From NCBI RefSeq assembly GCF_000953135.1, contig NZ_LN614827.1, forward strand, positions 1,951,001-2,015,000: a stretch of 64,000 nucleotides of DNA. Reading direction: 5' to 3'. The position numbers and the translations under genes are program-made. Positions 19,672-27,567 of the stretch are shown piece by piece. This DNA is from Legionella fallonii LLAP-10 (GTDB taxonomy: Bacteria > Pseudomonadota > Gammaproteobacteria > Legionellales > Legionellaceae). Numbering within the stretch: position 1 is the first letter of the stretch; every line of letters begins with the position of its first letter. The notes under the pieces were generated by a model. The model made no database searches and was not told where the DNA came from. It saw nothing but the letters and a program-made list of their open reading frames with translations.

Positions 19672-19853
19672 TACTCATTCCTTTGCTTTGACCATCTTTT
19701 ATCACTAATCAGTTAAAGAATTTAACTTTAGCTCTACAGAGATGATGTAATTATCGTTATCTCAGTTTAGAAATAATTTTTCTGGCAATTATCAACCAAC
19801 TGTTTTAAATTATCTGTGTTTTAATAATAACAATGAATGGATTGATTTACTAA

Positions 19854-20570
19854 ATGATGAACAAAATAACCCTGATTTCTCTGGTTTCTGCTTTATCCTG
19901 TGGTTCCCTCGCCTACGCTGGTGGTATGGGAGGCGACTTAACCAACTCAGGATTTATAGCAGTTGAAGGTGGTTACTCTACAAATTCAATTAAAAACTAT
20001 GATTTTGGTTTTATTGGAGCAGGAGGAGTTACAGAAATAGCCTCCACCAAAAGTAATCAAAATTACGCGGGTCGCCTTGCGGCAGGCATGTTGTTCATGA
20101 TGGATGAACAATTTGGAGTGACTAGTGAATTAGGCTGGGGATACTACGGACGCACAACGCTTAAACCCGCTAACACCCTCATTGCCAATGTAAATTCTAA
20201 ATACACTATAACTGGCTTTGATGCGCTCATTGGTATTGCCTTCATTCAGCCAAGTTACAGTCTTTCATTCAAAGCAGGTGCTTTAATTCAAAATATACAA
20301 AGTGAAACAGAAGCTGTTTTCAGTGATGTCGACACTTTTAGTTTTCAAGTAAAGAGAATCCAAACAGCGGCGTTACCAGAAATAAAATTAGGTGCGTCCT
20401 ACAATATTGACAATAATTGGTCAATCACTGGTGCTTATGTTTTTGTAGCAGGCTCCTCTCCAAGGATGGATGGTGTTGTAAATGCAAATACCCTCAATGC
20501 AACTTTCTTCTCTAACACTCAAAACACTACTTTAAACCTTGGTTTATTAGGAATTCAATACACTTGTTAA
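19854..20570 (+). CDS. Outer-membrane beta-barrel protein
   Basis: A 238-aa protein with a signal peptide (MNKITLISLVSALSCGSLAYA, cleaved before GGMGG) and alternating amphipathic strands (GFIAVEGGYS, YAGRLAAGMLFM, FGVTSELGWGYYG, SYNIDNNWSITGAYVF, NTTLNLGLLGIQYTC). This is the pattern of eight-stranded OmpA/OmpW-like porins, of which Legionella has many short paralogues. It ends in Tyr-Thr-Cys rather than the usual aromatic residue, which is odd for BAM recognition. The ribosome site is weak. Confidence 0.8.
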   Translation: MMNKITLISLVSALSCGSLAYAGGMGGDLTNSGFIAVEGGYSTNSIKNYDFGFIGAGGVTEIASTKSNQNYAGRLAAGMLFMMDEQFGVTSELGWGYYGRTTLKPANTLIANVNSKYTITGFDALIGIAFIQPSYSLSFKAGALIQNIQSETEAVFSDVDTFSFQVKRIQTAALPEIKLGASYNIDNNWSITGAYVFVAGSSPRMDGVVNANTLNATFFSNTQNTTLNLGLLGIQYTC

Positions 20571-20596
20571 TCGTTTTTTTGTTGTTTAGGTTATTA

Positions 20597-20623
20597 GTAG
20601 GCTGTGCCTTTGGCACAACCTAC
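20597..20623. terminator. Terminator-like hairpin interrupted by an element insertion
   Basis: GTAGGCTGTGCC / GGCACAACCTAC form a 12-bp stem with one imperfect pair and a TTT loop, just after the beta-barrel gene. The 144-bp element begins directly after its 3' arm, and that arm is repeated on the far side of the element (20769-20781). Confidence 0.7.
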
Positions 20624-20624
20624 C

Positions 20625-20768
20625 CAATGGTGCTACCTTAATAAAATGAAGAAAAAATCCTAGCCCGTATTAGTGCAGCATAATACGGGAATACCCTAGC
20701 TCAGTGCACTGAAATCCCGGATTACGCTGCGCTCATCCAGGCTACAAAAACTTAAGGTAGCGCCATTG
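20625..20768. mobile_element. 144-bp inverted-repeat element (MITE-like), copy 1
   Basis: Terminal inverted repeats of 17 bp (CAATGGTGCTACCTTAA versus CAATGGCGCTACCTTAA) bound a 144-bp element with inner palindromes such as CCCGTATTA...TAATACGGG and a GTGCACTG centre. A 13-bp direct repeat (GGCACAACCTACC) flanks it at 20612-20624 and 20769-20781, as expected of a target-site duplication. Copy 2 at 49084-49227 has the same length and differs at two bases by eye. No protein is encoded. Confidence 0.88.
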
Positions 20769-20879
20769 GGCACAACCTACCTTAGCTTAGCGTCAGTTTC
20801 GTATAAAAATGTCGCCTAGTTCGCAACCGTTCGTGCTGGTGATGCCTAAACAATTTCATGATCAGAAACACACATTAAA

Positions 20880-21197
20880 TTAATAATTAGTGGTCCCTGT
20901 TCCATTTCCAGAGCCGGTGCTATTTACACCACCCATGCCATTGGCGGTACCTGTGCCATTACCTGAGCCAGTACTGTTCACACCACCCATGCCATTAGCA
21001 GTACCTGTGCCGTTGCCTGAGCCAGTGCTGTTCACACCACCCATGCCATTAGCGGTACCTGTGCCATTGCCAGAACCAGTACTGTTATTATCCGCTAATT
21101 GGTAGGGACTACTATTTGTCGTTCCTGAATCAATAGCATAAGCATTAACGCAGGGTAAAATAAACAAAGCCAATAAAGCCAAAACTATCTTCTTCAT
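20880..21197 (-). CDS. Secreted Gly/Ser/Asn/Thr-rich tandem-repeat protein
   Basis: A 105-aa protein with a strong ribosome site (GGAGG) and a clear signal peptide (MKKIVLALLALFILPCVNAYA). After a short linker come four tandem 18-residue units, NSTGSGNGTGTANGMGGV, the last one shortened and ending TTNY. The DNA repeats (54 bp) are nearly identical, so copy number probably varies between strains. The composition is that of a flexible, low-complexity surface or periplasmic polypeptide. I do not recognise a family. The open frame on the opposite strand is a by-product of the repeats. Confidence 0.75.
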   Translation of the reverse strand: MKKIVLALLALFILPCVNAYAIDSGTTNSSPYQLADNNSTGSGNGTGTANGMGGVNSTGSGNGTGTANGMGGVNSTGSGNGTGTANGMGGVNSTGSGNGTGTTNY

Positions 21198-21435
21198 AAT
21201 GGCCTCCTTTCTTTATAGGATTTACTAGCCTAAGGCCTTTGCAACCATGATTAGTGCATATCTATAGGCTCTAATATAGGGATAGGACAATAATGAAAAA
21301 ATGCAAATAACTAATCTTTTTTTTTTCCTATCTTATTGGGTTTATTGAAATTATTTTTTTGAAAAAATTAGGACTTGCTTACATTTCGCTAACTTGACCG
21401 AGATAGTAAAAATATGCGCGGGCTCTAAAAACTCA

Positions 21436-22110
21436 TTACTCGTGTTGCGCTTTCTTTTTTTTCTCTATTAATTTGTCAAATAAAATACGCTTATCTTCTG
21501 ATAACTCTGCGCGCCTTAGTGTCATCATCTCCTCCATAGTACCTTGTACACAATCAGGAGTTAGGCGATCTACAATTAAAACGCCATTCAAATGATCAAT
21601 TTCATGCTGGATAACACGAGCATAAAAACCATGTTCTACACTTTGATGATGTTGTCCTTGTTCATCATAGTAACTTAATTTTATTTCTTCATATCGAGGC
21701 ACTTTTCCTGCTTTATGTGGCACAGAATAACAGGCTTCAAAATCATAACTTATGGCAGTGCCAGAAACAGCCTCATAAGAAGGATTAATCATTACATGCA
21801 TGGGATAAGGTTTAACCCGCTCTCGTAAAAGTGCCGCATCTTCCGGTATGTAAATAGCTAAAATCTGCTTCGGCTGGTTTACCTGTGGTGCAGCAAGCCC
21901 GACTCCACCAAGTTCCTGTAATTTAGCCTTCATTTGCTCAATTAACTGAGAGTCCATCTTGCCTAGAGGAAATGATACGAATTGGGCAGTAGTTTTTAAA
22001 ACCTGGAGATGTTCAGGCTGTTGCATGTTGACAATAGTTAAAGCAGAGACCGTTGCACTGTTCATGATCAGACTCAATATCAAAAATTTTAAAGGAAATT
22101 TTAACCGCAT
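21436..22110 (-). CDS. Peptide deformylase-like protein with a signal peptide
   Basis: This is a polypeptide deformylase fold of about 224 aa. Numbering from the TTG at 22122, all three metal motifs are seen: GVGLAAPQ (73-80), EACYS (129-133, Cys ligand, with Ala replacing the usual Gly) and QHEIDHLNG (172-180, two His ligands and catalytic Glu). Unlike the normal cytosolic enzyme it begins with a hydrophobic leader, MRLKFPLKFLILSLIMN then SATVSA, that looks like a signal peptide. The ATG at 22110 is preferred. It follows gloA by 15 bp, so the two are co-transcribed. The export and the substrate outside the cytosol are unexplained. Confidence 0.85.
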   Translation of the reverse strand: MRLKFPLKFLILSLIMNSATVSALTIVNMQQPEHLQVLKTTAQFVSFPLGKMDSQLIEQMKAKLQELGGVGLAAPQVNQPKQILAIYIPEDAALLRERVKPYPMHVMINPSYEAVSGTAISYDFEACYSVPHKAGKVPRYEEIKLSYYDEQGQHHQSVEHGFYARVIQHEIDHLNGVLIVDRLTPDCVQGTMEEMMTLRRAELSEDKRILFDKLIEKKKKAQHE

Positions 22111-22125
22111 TATAATGTTCAATTA

Positions 22126-22566
22126 TTACCAATGACCAATATTAGGTGCGGATGCCCATGGTTCTTGTATAGATAAAGCCTCTCCTTTCTGCAATAACTC
22201 GATAGAAATATTATCCGGTGATCGAATAAATGCCATATGGCCATCACGAGGTGGCCTATTAATGACTATTCCAGCATCTTGTAGCCGTTGACAGGTTTCG
22301 TAAATATTATCCACTCTATACGCCAAATGGCCGAAACTTCTTCCTTCTGAATATTTTTCAGTATCCCAGTTGTACGTTAATTCAACCATAGGGCCATTGG
22401 CATGCCGCACCTGCTCGGCATCACCTGGCGCCATCAAAAATATTAAAGTAAAACGCCCTTTTTCATTTTCCGTACGTTTTACTTCTATGAGTCCTAATTT
22501 ATTACAATAAAAATCAAGAGACTCCTCAATATTTGAAATCCTAACCATAGTATGCAAGTAATTCAT
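22126..22566 (-). CDS. gloA: Glyoxalase I (lactoylglutathione lyase)-like
   Basis: A 146-aa vicinal-oxygen-chelate protein. GloA isomerises the methylglyoxal-glutathione hemithioacetal to S-lactoylglutathione. The sequence follows bacterial GloA: LHTMVRISNIEESLDFYCNKLGL, then VELTYNWDTEKYSEGRSFGHLAYRVDNIYE, with metal ligands expected at His in LHTM, Glu in VELTYN, His in FGHLAY and Glu in SIELLQ. The ATG is preceded by AAGGAAAATC. It is followed closely by the deformylase-like gene. Confidence 0.92.
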   Translation of the reverse strand: MNYLHTMVRISNIEESLDFYCNKLGLIEVKRTENEKGRFTLIFLMAPGDAEQVRHANGPMVELTYNWDTEKYSEGRSFGHLAYRVDNIYETCQRLQDAGIVINRPPRDGHMAFIRSPDNISIELLQKGEALSIQEPWASAPNIGHW

Positions 22567-22731
22567 TGATTTTCCTTAATAACAAATTGAATATTAATTA
22601 GCTCTCTTATCTAGCTTACCTTTACTCAACAGAATCTGAGTATTTTAAATATTTTAGCAATTAAACTACACGAAATCATTTCTAGCATCTATAATAATAT
22701 GGATTTTTTAATTTAACTAAGGATGGTTATC

Positions 22732-23181
22732 ATGAAAAAAAGCCTTTTATGGATAGTTGCATTAAGCTTCTCTTTAGTCATCGGTCAGACAGCCCTTGCT
22801 CATGGGCATTGCGGCGATAACATGAAAAAAATGATTGAAAGCCTACGACTAGATGATGCACAGAAAGCCAAAGTGATGCCTATTCTAGACCAATTAAAAA
22901 CATCTATTAAAGCAAGTGCCGATCAATTCAAAGATCTAGATACTCAAATAAATCAGCAAATTCAATCTGATAACACAGATCAAGCAGCTCTTGATGGATT
23001 AATGGATAAAAAGACCAAATTGATTGGTGACATGATGAAAGCTAAGGCAAATGCAAAACATCAAATATATTCTCTTCTTAGCGCACAACAAAAAACAGAG
23101 TACCAAAATATGATGAAAAAATGGGAAGAGAAAATGGCAGCCAAATATCAAGACTGCAAAAAAGATAAAGATGATGAATAA
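22732..23181 (+). CDS. Spy/CpxP-like periplasmic protein
   Basis: A 149-aa exported helical protein. The signal peptide is MKKSLLWIVALSFSLVIGQT, cleaved after ALA before HGHCGD. The mature part is Lys/Met/Gln-rich and alpha-helical, with an LTxxQ-type repeat (LRLDDAQKAKVMPIL, then LLSAQQKTEYQNM), the signature of Spy/CpxP chaperones that guard the envelope. The ATG at 22732 has AAGGA 8 nt upstream, and an earlier ATG overlaps that site. It ends in a strong intrinsic terminator. Regulation by an envelope-stress system is plausible but not visible. Confidence 0.8.
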   Translation: MKKSLLWIVALSFSLVIGQTALAHGHCGDNMKKMIESLRLDDAQKAKVMPILDQLKTSIKASADQFKDLDTQINQQIQSDNTDQAALDGLMDKKTKLIGDMMKAKANAKHQIYSLLSAQQKTEYQNMMKKWEEKMAAKYQDCKKDKDDE

Positions 23182-23210
23182 GAGCTTACTCCACTGAAGT
23201 TGAAGTACTG

Positions 23211-23242
23211 ACAGGTAGTGACTCTCACTACCTGTTTTTTTT
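23211..23242 (+). terminator. Rho-independent terminator after the Spy-like gene
   Basis: A perfect 10-bp stem (ACAGGTAGTG / CACTACCTGT, 5-nt loop) is followed by a run of eight T. It is the cleanest intrinsic terminator in the window. Confidence 0.95.
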
Positions 23243-23272
23243 ATAAATGTTTGTAATGTAGGTTGAGTTTCC

Positions 23273-23471
23273 TTAACTTAACGTCAGTTTCGGATAAGGA
23301 ACTCAGATTTTACCTTGTCCCGTTCGGTCCGCGGAGGGCTTTAGCCTGTCTCGAAGGGCTTAGCACTGAACCAAAACCCTTCGAGGCGTCGCTAAAGCCC
23401 TCCTCAAGGCGAACGAATCGAGATAGAGACTGGATCTAATAAGTTTCTTATCCAAACTGACGTTAACTTAA
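23273..23471. repeat. 199-bp nested palindromic element
   Basis: Outer arms TTAACTTAACGTCAGTTT and its reverse (AAACTGACGTTAACTTAA) enclose GGATAAG-type extensions. An inner pair GGAGGGCTTTAGC / GCTAAAGCCCTCC surrounds an innermost TCGAAGGG / CCCTTCGA pair. The RNA would fold into one long interrupted hairpin. One arm recurs at 25545-25583, and a decayed trace (GCGTCAGTTTC) lies near 20790. Confidence 0.82.
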
Positions 23472-23513
23472 TGACAGCGAGGCCTGTAAATGAAGCTAAG
23501 AACTTATTTTTAA

Positions 23514-25409
23514 CTAGAAATTTAGACTAGTCATAGCTCCAGTTGAATGTGCCTCTACTTCATCTGATGATGCAGTGAGAGGTGATTCTGCAACAAGCAA
23601 GGGTTGTTGGATTAGCATTTTGCCCTTTGCTCTGATCACTTGAAAAAGTTTTTCCGCAACTTTTTCAACGCCGGATGCACTTTTAATATTTTTTAGTAGC
23701 TTTTCCCACTCCATGTGCTCAAGATATCCTTTACATGCTGCTATCCAGTCTTGATTAAGATAAATATCTTCATCAGCAGTAGGACATAAATTTCTATCAA
23801 GCTTCTCTAATTTTTCTATATAAGGAGTTTTTCCAAATTCAGTGTCTTTAACTAATAACCTGACCACTTCAGTTACAACCTGATCTGCCAACTGATGGCA
23901 AGTTCCTGATTCTACTGGCTTCTTAATTGTTTTATTCGCCTCAATAAGAAATGCTCTAACCGTCCCTATAAGTGAAGAATACTCGCCAATACTCTGATCT
24001 TTATCTACCAACCGACTATCTAAGACCTGAGTTAATTGTAAATTAACCCATTCCATCTTACCTGACTCAATCAATAGCTGCTGTAATTCACTATAGACTG
24101 CTTGTATACGTTTTACTCGATCAGCGTCTCGAAGTAGATGCTCTTGGAAAGAAAGCAACATATTAGTCGCTTCTTCTGACATCAATTTATGTCCATCTTC
24201 TGACCTATCTTCAGCGGAAGTCAACTCTATTGAGCATGCATTAACCAAAAAAGATAAATCATTCATCATCTGAGTAGTACGTGCTGTTCTGATGCCATTA
24301 TTTGCTTGATGATACTTTGCCTCATTCCCTTTGAAACGGCTATAGCGCATACTGTCATTCATCAGTTCATATTCTGTGGGCTTATTATTACCAAAATGCT
24401 CATTGCGCAGGGTAGACCATACTGCATGACGCAAATAAGTGAATAATTCTTTTAGAGCCGCTGGACTTCGCTGAGTATCTGGTTCCTTTTTCCATTCTTG
24501 GTAGACAGGATCTAACTCCTGCTCAAATAGCTTCTCTAAGAGAATTATAATTTTCTTCTTTATAGGATAAAGATTATCATTTTGAATGTATTGTGTTTCT
24601 TTTTTAAACGAATTAACGTTTCTTAAATAGGTCGCCGTACGTTTTATACGATCTTCAGCTGTTTTTTTTATAAACTCATCCTTACAGCTTAAAGTGTCAC
24701 GAAAGATATCAGTATGATCTCGTTCAGTGATTAAATAGCAAATTAAAATTGACTCATAAGAAGCTTTTCTAGGCTTAAAATCGTAACGAGGTGAATACGT
24801 TGTTTTCTCTCTGGGCGATAGTGGTGATTTAGACGATACTAATGATTTAGGAGTTAGCGCGCTATTGGAAACAGAGCGTTTCAATTGCTTTCTTTTATCG
24901 TGTACTGATGACTCTGCTGTTAATGAACTTGATATTGGAGAATCAGACCGTCCTTTACTAGATTTAGCAGGAGGTATTTTATGAGATAAAGCAATTAAGG
25001 GATTAACTACTTCATGTACTGTTTCATCAGGTTCACTAGATTTTTCTTTATTGGATCGCGCGCTACGCGATTTGCTAGATAAAGCAACTAATGGATTAGT
25101 CGATGAATCTCGTTTTTCTATAATAGATTGCAAATTCAATCCAGGAATTGAAGTTAACGAGCGAGACTTATATTGTTCTCCACTATGCTGCGCAACAAAA
25201 GATGAGTAATCCTCAATTATGGCTGAATTCTCAGAAAGAGAGATACCAGGATATTTTTTCTCATATAATCCTTTTATGATAGTTTCTTTGTTATATTTCT
25301 GTTCTTTTGCTGTGGTAAAAAATAAACACACAGCCTTATTATTTTTTTCATCATACTCCCAAACAAGGGGGATATTCATAAAGGTTATATCGTTAAAAAA
25401 AATTTTCAT
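23514..25409 (-). CDS. Hypothetical Ser/Lys-rich protein; effector candidate
   Basis: A 631-aa protein of unknown function with no signal peptide. The first 70 residues look globular (FNDITFMNIPLVWEYDEKN). About 80-220 form a Ser/Lys/Arg/Pro-rich low-complexity linker containing two related short units, NPLVALSSKSRSARSNKEKS and NPLIALSHKIPPAKSSKGRS. The remaining 400 residues are helical (for example YPIKKKIIILLEKLFEQELD). The tail ASSDEVEAHSTGAMTSLNF is small/acidic and hydrophobic at the end, as in many Dot/Icm signals. It lies next to another effector-like gene on the same strand, with about 285 bp between them. Confidence 0.7.
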   Translation of the reverse strand: MKIFFNDITFMNIPLVWEYDEKNNKAVCLFFTTAKEQKYNKETIIKGLYEKKYPGISLSENSAIIEDYSSFVAQHSGEQYKSRSLTSIPGLNLQSIIEKRDSSTNPLVALSSKSRSARSNKEKSSEPDETVHEVVNPLIALSHKIPPAKSSKGRSDSPISSSLTAESSVHDKRKQLKRSVSNSALTPKSLVSSKSPLSPREKTTYSPRYDFKPRKASYESILICYLITERDHTDIFRDTLSCKDEFIKKTAEDRIKRTATYLRNVNSFKKETQYIQNDNLYPIKKKIIILLEKLFEQELDPVYQEWKKEPDTQRSPAALKELFTYLRHAVWSTLRNEHFGNNKPTEYELMNDSMRYSRFKGNEAKYHQANNGIRTARTTQMMNDLSFLVNACSIELTSAEDRSEDGHKLMSEEATNMLLSFQEHLLRDADRVKRIQAVYSELQQLLIESGKMEWVNLQLTQVLDSRLVDKDQSIGEYSSLIGTVRAFLIEANKTIKKPVESGTCHQLADQVVTEVVRLLVKDTEFGKTPYIEKLEKLDRNLCPTADEDIYLNQDWIAACKGYLEHMEWEKLLKNIKSASGVEKVAEKLFQVIRAKGKMLIQQPLLVAESPLTASSDEVEAHSTGAMTSLNF

Positions 25410-25544
25410 AGGGTATCTAAGATAGTGTTGATTAAGGAACCTAAATGTATAGTTTAATATCTATATGGTCAAGAGGTTCTGGCTATAATTTTCGTACTTG
25501 TTTATATAAAGACGCCAACTTCCTATCTAAGTTAAACCGACCTC

Positions 25545-25583
25545 TTAAGTTAACGTCAGTTTTGGATAAGAAGCTTATTAGAT
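25545..25583 (+). repeat. Single arm of the 199-bp palindrome family
   Basis: This stretch matches the reversed right arm of 23273-23471 over 39 bp with two differences (TTAAGTTAACGTCAGTTT, then GGATAAGAA and TTATTAGAT). The other half is absent. The surrounding 25410-25693 gap otherwise shows nothing I can name. Confidence 0.75.
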
Positions 25584-25693
25584 TGATTGCCATCAATTTG
25601 ATGTACTACTGGATGCCACGGACAAGGCGCGGCACGCCGGTCTTTTGTTGTATCAAGGAAAACCTAATGCTAATTGAAAGTGGTTCTCGTTAA

Positions 25694-27475
25694 TTAGCGT
25701 ACTCGTGGTGTATGTTCAAATGACTTTTCAAGATCGGCTGTAGCTGTAGTTGATTTACACCCAAAAAAGCCGAATATTCTATGAATAGCCAAAGCATCTT
25801 TGACACGCTGGTCCATCCTAACATCTTGAACCCCATACTTGACCTCATCTTGCAGAGCCAATTCAAGAGCATGCTCAATTGCATCAGCTTTCATTCCATT
25901 ATTAATTGAAAAAAAGCTTTTCGCGTTCTCTCTAAATCTATTAATTTGGCTTCTTATAAATTTTACATCCTCTCGTTCTTCTGGATTAGAAGGAGCAGTA
26001 CCGTGTTTTTCTGATAGATCCTGTTTAGGTATTGTTTTATTTTTTTCTCTGTCTATGAATTGAATATTACCAATATCAGTACCACTGATTATAGTGCCTG
26101 CCTGGGTTCGATCAATATCTTTAGTATCACTTTGCTTTTTAGTAGATAGTACTACGTCTGGAGCAGGTAGTAGTTGCTCTATTTCTGCTAGGATAGGTTC
26201 TTCTTCTGGCAAACTATGATCACTAGCGTCTTCAATTTCAAAATCCTCCTCATCCCAGCTGTCTATAAGATTTTCATTTTCTGGGTAGTCTGAGTTTTGT
26301 TTTAACTCTGCCTCTTCACTATCGTTTTGACCATCCAGAATCGCAACAGTTACTTCTCTATAACTTTCATCAATCACCCCTGCAGTTTCCACAAAAGAAT
26401 CATCAATAGTATCAAGAAGCATGTAATGTTCCTGGCGTATTTTTTTGATTAACTCTCGATAGGTGATGACTAATTTTTTGTACTCAATAAGACTACTTTT
26501 TTCTTGCTCATCTAAAAAGTTCGGAAAATTAAAATCTTTCTTTGTATCTGCATTTAAAAATTGCATTAAATCAAAAGCCTTATTCTTTTTTAATGCTAAG
26601 AATCGCAGTACATGAGCTTCATGACTGCTTTCTAAATCTAGAATCTCAGGTAACTGAAATTCTTTATCCAGATGCTCCATATACTCCGGATGACTCATAA
26701 TGTATTCAATAAAAATTATGGATAAAGGCCCGCAAGAAACCAGAGGCCCTCCGTCTTTTTCATGAGTTTGGATTTTTTTAGGAGAGGAAATAATTTCAAT
26801 TTTCTGTTCTGTTTCTTTGCGTGCTAAGGTCAACTGTAAAATTTGCGCTGCTTTAGGTTTTAGTTGGTCTCTAATCAATTCCGTGGTTAGTGGTTTGTTT
26901 AAATCAAGTTCTATCTTTAAATCTTTTAAATGTTGGGAAGTCAATATATTCGTTCTTAGAACTCCCTTAGGATCAATTACTGAGTAATGCAGCGTTTTAT
27001 CCTTAATTTCGAAATAAATCACATTCTTTTCAAACTCTGATTCATCGCTTTCCGCATCTGCTAAACGAAATGCATAAGCATAATTACCGTAATCAATACG
27101 AGGTAAAGTTCCTGTAGGATTAAACAATATAATGCTGATTGTTTGATCTTTATTTTTGCGCAAAAAACCGGCTATGTAATGTGCACCAGCTAATTCTGGC
27201 TTAAAGATAAAAGGGAAATAGTTTTGAGAGGACTTTTTAAGAATAGTCACTAAAGGACTTAACATACCCTCAAGAGTAAGCTGATCAAGCCCATCAAAAA
27301 AAACAAATGGTTGTAGCGTTTCGCTCTTTAGTTTGGAAGATAATTGATTATATTTTTTCCATATTATTCGTTGTACATCGAGCACATGATACCACGTGGT
27401 AAAATTCAACCCATCATCCGTTGGCTCATATGTTTTTTGTCGTTGCCTAAACTCTCTTGCTGCTAATGATGGCAT
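25694..27475 (-). CDS. Effector candidate with possible CE-clan cysteine protease domain
   Basis: A 593-aa protein without a signal peptide. In the first 260 residues a His-Asn-Gln-Cys order typical of CE-clan (Ulp1/YopJ-type) enzymes can be read: His99 in AGAHYIAGF, Asn119 in IILFNPTG, then Gln236 and Cys248 in QTHEKDGGPLVSCGPLSI. This is a motif-level reading, not a proven fold. CE-clan enzymes are deubiquitinases, deSUMOylases or acetyltransferases, and Legionella is known to secrete some. The middle (about 370-440) is very acidic (SWDEEDFEIEDASD, LPEEEP). The helical C-terminal region (500-575) ends FEHTPRVR. An alternative is an unrelated effector with a chance motif. Confidence 0.65.
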   Translation of the reverse strand: MPSLAAREFRQRQKTYEPTDDGLNFTTWYHVLDVQRIIWKKYNQLSSKLKSETLQPFVFFDGLDQLTLEGMLSPLVTILKKSSQNYFPFIFKPELAGAHYIAGFLRKNKDQTISIILFNPTGTLPRIDYGNYAYAFRLADAESDESEFEKNVIYFEIKDKTLHYSVIDPKGVLRTNILTSQHLKDLKIELDLNKPLTTELIRDQLKPKAAQILQLTLARKETEQKIEIISSPKKIQTHEKDGGPLVSCGPLSIIFIEYIMSHPEYMEHLDKEFQLPEILDLESSHEAHVLRFLALKKNKAFDLMQFLNADTKKDFNFPNFLDEQEKSSLIEYKKLVITYRELIKKIRQEHYMLLDTIDDSFVETAGVIDESYREVTVAILDGQNDSEEAELKQNSDYPENENLIDSWDEEDFEIEDASDHSLPEEEPILAEIEQLLPAPDVVLSTKKQSDTKDIDRTQAGTIISGTDIGNIQFIDREKNKTIPKQDLSEKHGTAPSNPEEREDVKFIRSQINRFRENAKSFFSINNGMKADAIEHALELALQDEVKYGVQDVRMDQRVKDALAIHRIFGFFGCKSTTATADLEKSFEHTPRVR

Positions 27476-27567
27476 AATGCGTACCCTAGAATAGTTGCTT
27501 TATTATACTGACAAATTATTAAATCAATATTAATTTCGTAAGAGATCAGCTCTTACCATAATTCGAT

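Noticed and set aside
20890..21105. Plus-strand Pro/Val/Leu-rich repeat frame
   Set aside because: It is the antisense of the Gly/Asn/Ser repeat gene, which has the signal peptide and ribosome site.
20880..21110. CRISPR array
   Set aside because: The regular 54-bp units are contiguous coding repeats without spacers; no cas genes are present.
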